Source: UBA1724 sp963621575 (GTDB lineage Bacteria > Verrucomicrobiota > Lentisphaeria > Oligosphaerales > Oligosphaeraceae). Taken from it: a stretch of DNA of 64,000 nt. Location of the stretch: contig CAVFEH010000011.1 of the NCBI GenBank assembly GCA_963621575.1, forward strand, positions 5,478-69,477. Reading direction: 5' to 3'. Each line of letters begins with the position of its first letter. Position 1 is the stretch's first letter. The notes beneath the pieces are model-generated. The model saw only the letters and a program-made list of their open reading frames with translations, was not told the origin of the DNA and did no database searches. The position numbers and the translations under genes were made by a program. Below are positions 7,352 through 16,250 of the stretch, piece by piece.

Positions 7352-9664
7352 CTAGATATTCAGGTTCAGCTTCACGTTGGGGAAGGCCACGAGGCGCAGA
7401 AGGATGACGGCCTCGAACTCGTGGTCGTCCCAGCCCACGCCGCCCACCAGGGTCCAGCAGTGGAGCTGCCGGGTGATGTAGTAGTGGTGTTCCTCCAGGT
7501 TGTTCTTTTCGAAATCGTATTCCGCGCCAATCTCCAGGCTCGTGATGGAGTTCAGGGGGACGTTGACCTGTGCGGTGATGGTGTCGGCGGTCTGGAAGTA
7601 CCGCTTCAGATAACTGGACTCGCCAGTGAAGTCCGCCAGGGAGGATCCCATGGAGTATACGGAACGAGAGAGATGGTCGTTCCGGTAGGTGTATTTCAAG
7701 CTGAAGGAGCCGGTCTCCTCCTCGCCAAAGCGGACGCCCACTTCGCCGCGCTGGATCTCGCCGGCGCCCACGTCGTGGAGGAGGGTCCCCCAGATGCGCA
7801 GGTCCGTGCGGGGCTGGAGGACCAGCCGGGTGCCGAAATCGCCCCAATGGCGGCCCGTCTCGTCGCCGACGCGATGGTGGATGTCCAGGTAGTTCTCCAG
7901 TGAGAGGAGCGTGCGGGCGTGCCCGCCGTCGTCGCGGGTGAGCCAGCGCTGTTCCAATCCCAGCCGCAGGAAATTCTGTCGCTGGAGGCGGTCGACTTCA
8001 TCAAAGAAGTAGAGCTTCTCGCGGTCCACGGAGGGGGCGCCCGCGTAAGTGTAATTGAAGTATGGCTCCACCACATGTCGGAGGCCGTCCATCTCCAGCC
8101 AATCGCACTTGGCGTCCATCCAGTCGCTGGTGAAGGCGGAGCGGCCCTCCAGGCCCAGCTCGGTGGCGATGCGGAGACGGCTGCCGCCGCGGTCGTCATA
8201 TCCGCCGTCCACGGGCCAGGAATTGCCGGGGGCGTCGGGGTTGTCAGCCTCAATCCACTCGGCAAGCTGCCTCTGGGTGACGCGGCTCTTGCTGGTGCGG
8301 GAATACGCGGTGGCTCGGACGCAGGCGCGGGGAGTCAAAGTGATGGCGTCGAAGAATTCCAGGGGGGCCTGGAGGGTGTGCAGGGTATCGGCGCGGAAGC
8401 TCCGGTAATCCTCGGGATCGCCATGGCGGCGGGGATCGTATTCGCTGGCGGGGATGAGGACCTTACGGTCCACCTCGCTGTCACGCCACTTCATGGTGTA
8501 GAAGCCGGCGCTGGAGCGGGAGGAGTAGACCAGCGGCACGCCCAGATCCAGCAGCGTATTCCGGGGGATGTCCAGGGACCACTCGGGCAGCTGTTCGCCC
8601 ACGGTGTAGAACTGGTTCAGGCGAGGACGCGCGGTGATGGCGGAGTGGAGCCATCCGTTGTCATAGGAGAGGGTGGCAAAGGAACGGGGCTGTCCCCAGT
8701 GCCGCCAATCGTGGCGGAACCAGTCGTCCAGCATGGAGATGTCGGAGATGTAGTCCACGTTGAGGCGGAGGCTCCAGTTTTCGGCGAGCTCCTCCCGCAG
8801 ATAGAGTTTCAGGCGGAAGCGGTCGTCCTGGGAGCGGAAGCGCCGGTCATATCCGGGGCGGGTCTCGGCGGGATCCAGGTCATGGATGGCGTAGAGAGTG
8901 GTCTGGACATCGCGGTCCCCGGATCGGTAGTCGGTCTCCTGCCCCACGCCGACGCCACGCCGGGTCATGCCGTCCACATAGACCTGACTGCTGCCCTGGG
9001 CGCCGTGTTTCCAGAGGCGTCCCAGGCGGAGATACGCGCCGCGCTTGCCGGAATATCCGGGACGGAAGACCATGCCCGCCATGTCGTCGGCGGTGCCGAA
9101 GAGCCAAGGGAGATAGAAAACCGGGAGATCGCCCACCCGGAGGGTGGCGTGTTTTGCGACCACGGTGTTTCCGGCCCGGTCGTAGCGGATCTCGGCGGCC
9201 TGGATGCGGTAGTGCGGACGTTCGCAATCACAGGTGCTCATCCAGCCATTTTGAATCACCTGCTCCTCGTCGGCGCCAAGGCTCTCGCCGGAATCACCGC
9301 CCAGATGCCAGACCTCGGTGTCCATGCGGAAGGGGCCGAAGGAAACCGTGGCGTCGTCCAGATTTCCGCGGAGAGAGGGCGCCCGCCAGCTGCCCTGCCC
9401 CTCCATCGCAACCACCACGTCGCCGCTGGCGGAGAAGTCCTTCGTCTTCTGGTTGACAAAGGCCTGCTGGCAGGTCATGCGGATCTGCCCGTAGTCCACC
9501 ACGACATTCCCGGAGGCTTGTGCCACCGCGCTGTCCACGCCGTAGCTCAACTCGTCCGCCTGGATCTGGAGCGTCGCCGTCCCGGTGGCTTGCTGTGCGT
9601 CGAAGCGGGAAGTGGCGCAGAGGAGGAGCGCCAGGGCGCAAAGGAGGCTGAGGAATCGGCGCAT
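7352..9664 (-). CDS. lptD: LPS-assembly outer-membrane protein LptD (OstA)
   Basis: The outer-membrane beta-barrel that, with LptE, inserts lipopolysaccharide into the outer leaflet. The 770 residues begin with a signal peptide (MRRFLSLLCALALLLCA, cleavage near residue 23). An OstA/LptA-like jellyroll follows at about residues 30-130 (LQIQADELSYGVDSAVAQASG, SASGDVVV). A conserved Cys-pair segment precedes the barrel (STCDCERPHYRIQAAEI), then FYLPWLFG and a long alternating barrel ending PNVKLNLNI with no extra tail. The length matches LptD. It is the third gene of rhomboid-gmhA-lptD and begins 23 bases after gmhA; GmhA makes heptose for the LPS core, so the pairing is functional. LptE is not visible nearby. 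Confidence 0.85.
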   Translation of the reverse strand: MRRFLSLLCALALLLCATSRFDAQQATGTATLQIQADELSYGVDSAVAQASGNVVVDYGQIRMTCQQAFVNQKTKDFSASGDVVVAMEGQGSWRAPSLRGNLDDATVSFGPFRMDTEVWHLGGDSGESLGADEEQVIQNGWMSTCDCERPHYRIQAAEIRYDRAGNTVVAKHATLRVGDLPVFYLPWLFGTADDMAGMVFRPGYSGKRGAYLRLGRLWKHGAQGSSQVYVDGMTRRGVGVGQETDYRSGDRDVQTTLYAIHDLDPAETRPGYDRRFRSQDDRFRLKLYLREELAENWSLRLNVDYISDISMLDDWFRHDWRHWGQPRSFATLSYDNGWLHSAITARPRLNQFYTVGEQLPEWSLDIPRNTLLDLGVPLVYSSRSSAGFYTMKWRDSEVDRKVLIPASEYDPRRHGDPEDYRSFRADTLHTLQAPLEFFDAITLTPRACVRATAYSRTSKSRVTQRQLAEWIEADNPDAPGNSWPVDGGYDDRGGSRLRIATELGLEGRSAFTSDWMDAKCDWLEMDGLRHVVEPYFNYTYAGAPSVDREKLYFFDEVDRLQRQNFLRLGLEQRWLTRDDGGHARTLLSLENYLDIHHRVGDETGRHWGDFGTRLVLQPRTDLRIWGTLLHDVGAGEIQRGEVGVRFGEEETGSFSLKYTYRNDHLSRSVYSMGSSLADFTGESSYLKRYFQTADTITAQVNVPLNSITSLEIGAEYDFEKNNLEEHHYYITRQLHCWTLVGGVGWDDHEFEAVILLRLVAFPNVKLNLNI

Positions 9665-9687
9665 GGGGAGAATTCCTTCGTGGGGTG

Positions 9688-10356
9688 TTATTCAGTGAAG
9701 AAGCGGTTTTCCACGCAGCGGCAGATCGCGTGGTAGACGGGCAAGTGGTACTCCTGGATCTGGTAGGTCTCCCGCGCGGGGACCCGGATGGCCACGTCGG
9801 CCTCCCGTCCCAGACGCCCGCCGTCCTCGCCGGTGAGCCCCAGCACCTTCATGCCCAGGGAACGGGCCACCACCACCGCCAGATGCACATTCCGGGAATT
9901 GCCACTGGTGGAGATCCCCAAAAGCACATCGCCGGGACGCCCCAGGGCAAACAGCGCCTGCGCATAGTCCAGCTGTCCGTCCAGGTCGTTCCGGGCGGCG
10001 GAGAGCGCCGCGCACAAGCTCGTCAGGGGAATGCAGGGAAGGCCCGTCTGGAGCTTCCCGGCCAGCAGTTCCCCCTCCTCCGCATCCTCGGCATTGTGGC
10101 GCAACGCCAGCGACAGCTCGGTGGAGACAGGGCGGCACTTGCAGAAGCCCTTCAGGAATTCTCCGGAGATATGCTCGGCGTCTGCGCAGGATCCACCGTT
10201 GCCGCAGACATAGAGGCGTCCTCCCTGCTGGAAGGCATCGCCCGCCACACGGATGGCATGACGGATGGCGTCTTCACAGACAGAGAGTGCGGGATGGCGC
10301 TCCAGGAGCTCGTCCAGGGGCGCGAAAATAGTCATGGAGTGTCCGTCGAAGGTCAT
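9688..10356 (-). CDS. gmhA: Phosphoheptose isomerase (SIS domain)
   Basis: Converts sedoheptulose 7-phosphate to D-glycero-D-manno-heptose 7-phosphate, the first step of LPS inner-core heptose synthesis. The 222-residue SIS-domain protein shows CGNGGSCADAEHISGEF (residues 51-67), LTSLCAALSAARND, and the sugar-phosphate loop LGISTSGNSRNV, with a C-terminal EYHLPVYHAICRCVE helix as in GmhA. The first ATG (10354-10356) overlaps the rhomboid stop as ATGA, which argues for translational coupling and for this start. A second ATG seven codons later is possible. The fold also fits related phosphosugar isomerases, but the motifs and the neighbouring lptD favour GmhA. Confidence 0.9.
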   Translation of the reverse strand: MTFDGHSMTIFAPLDELLERHPALSVCEDAIRHAIRVAGDAFQQGGRLYVCGNGGSCADAEHISGEFLKGFCKCRPVSTELSLALRHNAEDAEEGELLAGKLQTGLPCIPLTSLCAALSAARNDLDGQLDYAQALFALGRPGDVLLGISTSGNSRNVHLAVVVARSLGMKVLGLTGEDGGRLGREADVAIRVPARETYQIQEYHLPVYHAICRCVENRFFTE

Positions 10357-11204
10357 TGGCGTTTCTTGAGTTCCTGGGAGGCCTTCCGCAGCACCGCCTG
10401 CTCCCGGGGGGTCAGCTGGCCGAAGCCCTGCCGGGAGACCTTGTCCAGAATGCGGTCCAGCTCTGCCTGATCGTATGTGACGTCACCAAAATCCTGTTTC
10501 GGAGGCGCGGAGGGTCCGGCGGGGGAATTCCGGGAGGCTCGTCCGCCGGCGAAGGGATTTCCACTGCGGCCGCGGGAGTTCCTCCGCCCGCCGTGCACCA
10601 GGAGCCGGTGCATATAGATCAATCCGCCCAGGGCGCCGCCCAGGTGGGCCATGTGCGCCACGCCATCCAGGGGTCCGCCCAGGGAGAGGACCTCAATGGC
10701 ACAGTAGACCAGCGCCAGGACCCACAGCCGCACAGGGAGGGGTGGGAAAAGCAGAAAGAACTGCATCTTGGGGAAGGCGATTGCCGCAGCCACCATGACG
10801 CCGAACTCCGCGCCGGAGGCGCCAACGCACCCTGCGTCCGTTCCGGAATTCGCCAGAAGGAAGAAGACGCCGCCCAGAATGCCGGAGAATAGATAGAGGG
10901 ACAGGAAACGCATCTTGCCCAACGCCATCTCCACCCACCGGCCGAAAAGCCACACGCCATACATGTTCAGGAGGATATGGGTGAAGTTGCCATGCAGAAA
11001 CTGATACCCCACCAGGCGCCACACCTGCAGCGGACGACTGGCGTCCAACGCAAAAATGCTCTCCAGGAAGCCATTCCCAAGGCACTGGAGGAGGAAGAAA
11101 AAGACATTCGCCAGAATGATCAAAGACACTCCGGAAAAGCCGCGGGGATTCCTGGGGTCCAGGGGATTGCCGTTATTGCGATAGTAGTCTCGGTCGCTGA
11201 ACAT
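10353..11204 (-). CDS. Rhomboid-family intramembrane serine protease
   Basis: A 283-residue membrane protein with six predicted helices. Catalytic residues of rhomboids are visible: HGNFTHILLNMYG (Asn/His in TM2), VGASGAEFG (Ser130, GxSG) and AHMAHLGGALGG (His187). The soluble C-terminal tail (about residues 205-283) is rich in Gly, Arg and Ser, then charged (FGDVTYDQAELDRILDKVSRQGFGQLT... split here), resembling the C-terminus seen in many Bacteroidetes/PVC rhomboids. The start is the ATG at 11202-11204, with GGAG 11 bases upstream; the frame stays open upstream only as low-complexity GC-rich sequence. The stop overlaps gmhA as ATGA. Its substrate is unknown, and its co-transcription with LPS genes is notable. 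Confidence 0.88.
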   Translation of the reverse strand: MFSDRDYYRNNGNPLDPRNPRGFSGVSLIILANVFFFLLQCLGNGFLESIFALDASRPLQVWRLVGYQFLHGNFTHILLNMYGVWLFGRWVEMALGKMRFLSLYLFSGILGGVFFLLANSGTDAGCVGASGAEFGVMVAAAIAFPKMQFFLLFPPLPVRLWVLALVYCAIEVLSLGGPLDGVAHMAHLGGALGGLIYMHRLLVHGGRRNSRGRSGNPFAGGRASRNSPAGPSAPPKQDFGDVTYDQAELDRILDKVSRQGFGQLTPREQAVLRKASQELKKRQ

Positions 11205-11452
11205 GAAGGCAGGTTCTCCGTGCCCCCGGCAAGGAATAAACTCCTGGCGGGGAATGGGGGATGAAGACAAAACAAAAACCGCCACGCACAAAAAAGGGCC
11301 CTTCACGGTCCCCACAGGCGCAACGGGGTAAATATAACAGGCGCATGCAGGCGCAGGCGCCCTGCCGTCCGGCTCTGCGACGCCACGCCATCCGCCGGGG
11401 CGCCCCCGGCACCTCCCTCCTTCTCCCTTGCGTCCCGTGCGTCTCCCCAGGG

Positions 11453-11495
11453 AAAACAAAAATCCCCCGGACGCCCTGTTGGCAACCGGGGGATT
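11453..11495 (-). terminator. Intrinsic terminator after fusA
   Basis: The minus strand has AATCCCCCGG-loop-CCGGGGGATT followed by TTTGTTTT, starting 16 bases beyond the fusA stop. A strong 10-bp stem. Confidence 0.85.
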
Positions 11496-11510
11496 TTGGG
11501 TGTCAAAGGC

Positions 11511-13607
11511 CTAGCGGCCGCGGGCCTCGCGGGCCTTCTTGCGGGCGGCGAGGACCTCCTCGGCCACGCTGGCGGGCACGGGAGCGTCGTGAGAGAACTC
11601 CATGTTGAATCCCGCGCGTCCCTGGGTCATGTTGCGCAGAGTGCTGGTGTATCCGAAGAGGTTGGAGAGGGGCACCAGAGCATGGATCTGCTGGTTCTTT
11701 CCGACCATCTCCATGCCCTGGACCTGCCCGCGGAGACCGCAGAGGTTGCCGGTGATGGAGCCGGAGTACTCGTCGGGAGTGGAGATCGTCAGCTTCATGA
11801 TGGGCTCCAGCAGGACGGGGGACGCCTTGGAGAACGCCGCCTTGAAGCCGGTCGACGCGCAGGTGCGGAAGGCCATGTCGGAGGAGTCCACGGTGTGGTA
11901 GGATCCGTCCACCAGGGTAATCTTGAAGTCCACGCAGGGGCATCCGGACATGGGGCCCGTCTCCATGGCGTCCTTGAAGCCCTTCTCGATGGCGGGGATG
12001 AAGTCCTTGGGGATGTCTCCGCCCTTGACCTCGTTGACGAACTCGTAGCCCTTTCCGGGCTCCTGCGGCTCGATGTCGAAGATGATATGGGCGAACTGTC
12101 CGTGGCCGCCGGTCTGCTTCTTGAGGCGCTCCTCGTGGGTGACCTTCTTGGAGATGGTCTCGCGATAGGCGACCTCGGGGGCGCCGGCGGCGACATCCAC
12201 CTTGAACTCGCGGCGGAGTCGCTCCATGATGATGTCCAGATGGAGCTCGCCCATGCCGGAGATCACGGTGTCCTCGGTCTCGGGATCCACGCGGACGGTG
12301 AAGGTGGGGTCTTCCTCCGCCAGCTTGCCCAGGGCGATCATGAGCTTGTCACGGTCGGCGTGGGACTTGGGGGTCACGGCGATGGAGATCACGGGGGCGG
12401 GGAAGGTAATGCTCTCCAGGGTCACCTGGGAATCCTCGTTGCAGAGGGTGTCGCCGGTGACGGTGTCGGAGAGCCCCACCAGCGCGCCGATCTCGCCGGC
12501 ATAGAGGACATCAATGTTCTCGCGGTGGTTGGCGTGCATCCGGAAGATTCGTCCGATGCGCTGCTGGCGGCCCTTGGTGGTGTTGGTCACGTAGGTGCCG
12601 CAGGTCAGGGCGCCAGAGTAGACGCGGACATAGACCAGCTTGCCCACCTCGCGGTCGCTGACGACCTTGAAAGCCAGGGCGGCGGTGTTCTGCTCGTCGT
12701 CGGCGCGGCGCTCCACCTCTTCGCCCTCCAGGGTGTGGGCCTTGCAGGAAGGCAGATCCAGGGGGCTGGGCAGGTAGCTGATGATGCTGTTGAGCAGACG
12801 GCGGATTCCCTTGTTGCGGAAGGCGGTTCCGCAGAGAACGGGGAAGACCTCCTGGCGGTGGGTGCCCAGGCGGATGGCGTCCACGATCTCCTCTTCGGTG
12901 GGATCCTCGCCGCCAAGATACTTGTCCATCAGGGTGTCATCCAGCTCGGCGGCGGCCTCAATCAGGTTCTTGCGCCACTTCTCGGCGTACTCCTTCAGGT
13001 CCTCATCAATGGGGCCGTCCACAGGGACGGTGCCGGTCTTCTCCTCCTTGTAGGTCACCTGGCACATCTTCACCAAGTCGATGATGCCACGGAAATCCGG
13101 CCCCTCGCCAATGGGGATGCAAACAGGCACCGCGTTGGCGCCCAGGACCTCGCGGATCTGCTCCACCACGGAGAAGAAGTTGGCGCCGGTACGGTCCATC
13201 TTGTTCACGAAGCAGATGCGGGGGACATTGTACTTGGTGGCCTGGTGCCACACCGTCTCGGACTGGGGCTCCACACCGCCCACGGCGCAGAAGAGGCCAA
13301 TGGCGCCGTCCAAAATACGCAGGGAACGCTCGACCTCCACCGTGAAGTCCACGTGTCCGGGAGTGTCGATGATGTTGATCATGTGGTCGTTCCAGATACA
13401 CGTGGTGGCCGCGCTCATGATCGTAATGCCACGCTCCTTCTCCTCTTCCATGAAGTCCATGGTGGCGGAGCCATCGTGGGTCTCACCCAGTTTGTGGGTG
13501 CGGCCAGTGTAATACAAAATACGCTCGGTACAAGTGGTCTTGCCGGCATCAATATGAGCCATGATGCCAATGTTCCGAACGTGGTCTAGAGGATAGCTGC
13601 GAGACAT
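11511..13607 (-). CDS. fusA: Elongation factor G
   Basis: The translocation GTPase of the ribosome, 698 residues, five domains. G1 AHIDAGKTT (residues 17-25), the switch I segment ERGITIMSAA, G3 DTPGHVDF, G4 NKMD and the domain IV/V signatures (GGHGQFAH, GYEFVNEVKGG, SPVLLEPIMKL) are all present. The C-terminus ends in a basic ARKKAREARGR. It starts at the ATG 13605-13607. It stands alone between terminators rather than in the usual str operon (no rpsL, rpsG or tuf next to it), so it could be a second EF-G paralogue. Domain integrity gives no sign of lost function. Confidence 0.96.
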   Translation of the reverse strand: MSRSYPLDHVRNIGIMAHIDAGKTTCTERILYYTGRTHKLGETHDGSATMDFMEEEKERGITIMSAATTCIWNDHMINIIDTPGHVDFTVEVERSLRILDGAIGLFCAVGGVEPQSETVWHQATKYNVPRICFVNKMDRTGANFFSVVEQIREVLGANAVPVCIPIGEGPDFRGIIDLVKMCQVTYKEEKTGTVPVDGPIDEDLKEYAEKWRKNLIEAAAELDDTLMDKYLGGEDPTEEEIVDAIRLGTHRQEVFPVLCGTAFRNKGIRRLLNSIISYLPSPLDLPSCKAHTLEGEEVERRADDEQNTAALAFKVVSDREVGKLVYVRVYSGALTCGTYVTNTTKGRQQRIGRIFRMHANHRENIDVLYAGEIGALVGLSDTVTGDTLCNEDSQVTLESITFPAPVISIAVTPKSHADRDKLMIALGKLAEEDPTFTVRVDPETEDTVISGMGELHLDIIMERLRREFKVDVAAGAPEVAYRETISKKVTHEERLKKQTGGHGQFAHIIFDIEPQEPGKGYEFVNEVKGGDIPKDFIPAIEKGFKDAMETGPMSGCPCVDFKITLVDGSYHTVDSSDMAFRTCASTGFKAAFSKASPVLLEPIMKLTISTPDEYSGSITGNLCGLRGQVQGMEMVGKNQQIHALVPLSNLFGYTSTLRNMTQGRAGFNMEFSHDAPVPASVAEEVLAARKKAREARGR

Positions 13608-13744
13608 AGACGAAAAAGGTGAAGTTGAAAATCTGACAAAACAGGACAGGATACGGAAATTCGTTTAATATACACCAACTTTAAGACAACACCCACCCAC
13701 AGTTGCCTATTTTTCGCCAAATTGTCAAAAGTTGTCATCTTTAC

Positions 13745-13780
13745 AAAAAAAAGAGGGGCGAAAGGGAAGAAGGCCCCTTT
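13745..13780 (-). terminator. Intrinsic terminator after the PBP2 operon
   Basis: The minus strand reads AGGGGC-loop-GCCCCTCTTTTTTTT about 80 bases after the PBP2 stop. A short GC stem with a long U run. Confidence 0.65.
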
Positions 13781-13859
13781 TCCAGGGGGTTCGGGAGCCC
13801 CCCAGCGCCGGAATTTCCGTGTTCCCACCGAATAATTGCCCCCCCCGACCTGCCAAATC

Positions 13860-15713
13860 CTAATCCTGTGGCGTGGCCTGCAGCCATTTTTCCAGGAAGC
13901 GCGCGGCGACGGGGACGGCGGTTTTCCCGCCGGAGTCACCGTGTTCCACGAGGCAAGCCAAGGCATACTTTGGCTGGTCTGCGGGAAAAAATGCGATGCA
14001 CCAGGCGTTCTTGTGGCGGTTTTCTCCGCTCCCTACTTCGGCGGTGCCAGTCTTTGCCGCAACGGGGAGATTCGGGAGCCGGAGCCGATTTGCACCGCCC
14101 TCGTGGTCCTCCACGGCCTGAACCATCGCTTCCTGCACCAGCTGGAGGTTCTCCGGTTCCAGAAGCAGCCGTTTCCGGACTTGTGGCGCGGTATTCCGAA
14201 GGACCTTTCCGTCCTGGGTCTGGACCCGCTGAACCAGATACGGCCGATAGAGCTTTCCGCCGTTGGCGAGGGCTGCGGCATAGAGGGCAGCCTGAAGGGG
14301 CGTGACCGTGATGGCGCCCTGTCCAATGGAGGCGTAGGCGGTATCGATGGCCAGCCAATTCCGTTTCCAGAGCTTCTGGGCCAGGGGCCGTTCCGGGGAG
14401 ATTCCGGCGGCGTCCCGCAACTCCAGTCCCGTGCGCTCGCCAAACCCCGCCTCATGGTAGTATCCGCCCAGGACATCGATGCCCATCTCCACCCCCAAAT
14501 GAAGAAAGAAGGGATTGCAGGAAACCATGATGGCGCGGGAGAGATCCAGGGGGCCGTGGCCATAGCGTCGTGCGCAGCGAATGACGGTCTTCCCCATGGT
14601 GAAGCGTCCGTCGCAGAAGGACTCCTCGTGGGCGGTCCCGGGGATTTCCTCCAGTGCGGCCAGGGCGACCAGGGGCTTCACGATGGAGCCAGGGGTATAG
14701 GTCCCCTGGGTGGCCCGGTTGAACATGGGACGGGCCTCGTTGTCGTTGAGCATCCGGGAGAGAGCCGCGGAGTCCAGTGCGTCCAAGGAGAAGGTGGGGG
14801 CGGAAGCCATGGCCACCACGGCGCCTGTCTCCACATCCACGGCCACCAGGGCGCCGGCGTGCCCCGCCAGCGCCTCCTCGGCGGCGGACTGCGCGTGAAT
14901 GTCGATCGTGAGCACCAGATCCTGGCCGTCCTCCGCGTCCTGTCCTTCATCCAGGGTCCTCCGGGCATATCCCACGGGGTCCACCAAGAGGAGCTTCACG
15001 CCGGGACGGCCCGCCAATTCCTGGTCGAAGGCCTGCTCCAAGCCGCTGCGTCCCCGCAGTTCCGGCGTGGTATAAAGGCGCGGGAGGTCCTCCAGCACAT
15101 CGTCGCCGGCGGGTTGCATGCGCCCGGTGTATCCCAGCACCTGGCTGAGGACCCCCGGGAAGGGATAGCATCGCCGGGCCACGGGCATGACCTCCACACC
15201 CTGTGGCATGGGCAGATACTCGCTGAAGGCCACCACCTCCGCCGGCGTCAAATCCTCGAAGACCGCAAGCGGCAGGACAGGACGGCGGGTGAGCTGCCGC
15301 CGGACGGTCTCCCGGTCCAGATGCGAAGGCCGTCCCAGGTAGCCGGCCAGCGCCCGTTCCGTGGCGAGGACGTAATCCAGAGTGCGGGCCTGCCGTCCGG
15401 GCTGCCGCATTTCGGAGACATAGAAGACCAAGTCATAGCTATCCTGATTCTCCACCAGGGTCTTGCCGGTGGCATCGAAGATGCGGCCACGAACGCTGTT
15501 GACGCGGACAGGCCGCAGGGCCTGCCGCCGGGCGCGCCGCTGATGTTCGGAGCCAGAAAGAATCTGCACCTGCCAGAGCCGGAAAAGCACCAACAGCAGA
15601 AGCAGCAGGATCACGCCGCCGCAGAAAAGCGCCCTCCCCCGCATGACCTCCTGCGGCACCGGACCCGCCATCCCCGGCGCACCATTGCCCCGATTGCGAC
15701 GCTCCTCCGACAT
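13860..15713 (-). CDS. mrdA: Penicillin-binding protein 2, elongation transpeptidase
   Basis: The class B PBP that cross-links peptidoglycan during side-wall growth, working with MreBCD and RodA. 617 residues: a short cytoplasmic N-terminus, one membrane anchor at about residues 28-46, the dimerisation domain with RGRIFDATGKTLVEN, then the transpeptidase. Active-site motifs are SxxK (Ser343-Ile-Val-Lys346), SxN (Ser398-Cys-Asn400) and KTG (Lys554-Thr-Gly). YASIGQG precedes the last motif as in PBP2. It is the last gene of a seven-gene operon and directly follows an MreD-like gene, the classic mreD-mrdA order, but mreB, mreC and rodA are absent. The operon terminator follows. Confidence 0.93.
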   Translation of the reverse strand: MSEERRNRGNGAPGMAGPVPQEVMRGRALFCGGVILLLLLLVLFRLWQVQILSGSEHQRRARRQALRPVRVNSVRGRIFDATGKTLVENQDSYDLVFYVSEMRQPGRQARTLDYVLATERALAGYLGRPSHLDRETVRRQLTRRPVLPLAVFEDLTPAEVVAFSEYLPMPQGVEVMPVARRCYPFPGVLSQVLGYTGRMQPAGDDVLEDLPRLYTTPELRGRSGLEQAFDQELAGRPGVKLLLVDPVGYARRTLDEGQDAEDGQDLVLTIDIHAQSAAEEALAGHAGALVAVDVETGAVVAMASAPTFSLDALDSAALSRMLNDNEARPMFNRATQGTYTPGSIVKPLVALAALEEIPGTAHEESFCDGRFTMGKTVIRCARRYGHGPLDLSRAIMVSCNPFFLHLGVEMGIDVLGGYYHEAGFGERTGLELRDAAGISPERPLAQKLWKRNWLAIDTAYASIGQGAITVTPLQAALYAAALANGGKLYRPYLVQRVQTQDGKVLRNTAPQVRKRLLLEPENLQLVQEAMVQAVEDHEGGANRLRLPNLPVAAKTGTAEVGSGENRHKNAWCIAFFPADQPKYALACLVEHGDSGGKTAVPVAARFLEKWLQATPQD

Positions 15714-15741
15714 CCCGTGCGACAGCTCCGGCAGGGGAGGA

Positions 15742-16242
15742 CTACTCCCCCCGGGCGTCCTCCTCCTCCAGGGCGCTGGAGATCCGCCGGGCCAGCAGAC
15801 AGTTTTGCAACCAGGAAAGCGCCATCAGATATACGACGGAAAAGACAAGGAGGCACCAGCCACCCCGTCCCAGGAAGTCCCAGCGGCCGCCCTGGCCTGT
15901 CAGAATGAAGATGCCTTCGGCCGCGCGCACGATGAGGGTGCCCACGACCACGGCGCCGGCGATGGTGCACCAGGAGTCGGTGTCACCCCACTTGCGCCAA
16001 TAATGCGCCAGAATCAAAAGCAGGATGGTAGCTATGCACTGTCCTGGAATCTGCCGCAGCCAGAGGGCGTCCAGGATGGCGGCGGCGGGCAGTGCCAGGA
16101 AGGCGGTGCGGAGGGCGCCGCCCCGCATGGCGAAGGAGAAGGCGCACAACGGCACGGCGGGCAGCCCAAGGCCGATGTTTCCCGCCAGGACGCTGATCCC
16201 CAGGGACAGGAAGAGACAGAGGATGGTGAGAAGCCAGAACAT
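15742..16242 (-). CDS. mreD: MreD-like rod-shape membrane protein
   Basis: 166 residues with about five hydrophobic helices (MFWLLTILCLFLSLGISVLAG, ATILLLILAHYW, WCTIAGAVVVGTLIVRA, CLLVFSVVYLMALSWL). The sequence alone is weakly diagnostic. The call rests on size, topology and the position 28 bases before the PBP2 gene, the normal place of mreD. MreD belongs to the elongasome together with MreB, MreC, RodA and PBP2. The C-terminus ends in a charged tail (LEEEDARGE). It begins 8 bases after the PHP phosphoesterase gene. An unrelated small membrane protein remains possible. Confidence 0.6.
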   Translation of the reverse strand: MFWLLTILCLFLSLGISVLAGNIGLGLPAVPLCAFSFAMRGGALRTAFLALPAAAILDALWLRQIPGQCIATILLLILAHYWRKWGDTDSWCTIAGAVVVGTLIVRAAEGIFILTGQGGRWDFLGRGGWCLLVFSVVYLMALSWLQNCLLARRISSALEEEDARGE

Positions 16243-16250
16243 TCGGGAAT

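Noticed and set aside
7919..9736. Plus-strand open frame opposite lptD
   Set aside because: No recognisable protein; lptD on the minus strand explains the codon pattern.
11496..13589. Plus-strand open frame opposite fusA (about 700 codons)
   Set aside because: Antisense of a complete EF-G gene; the protein composition is low-complexity Gly/Val/His/Asp without motifs.
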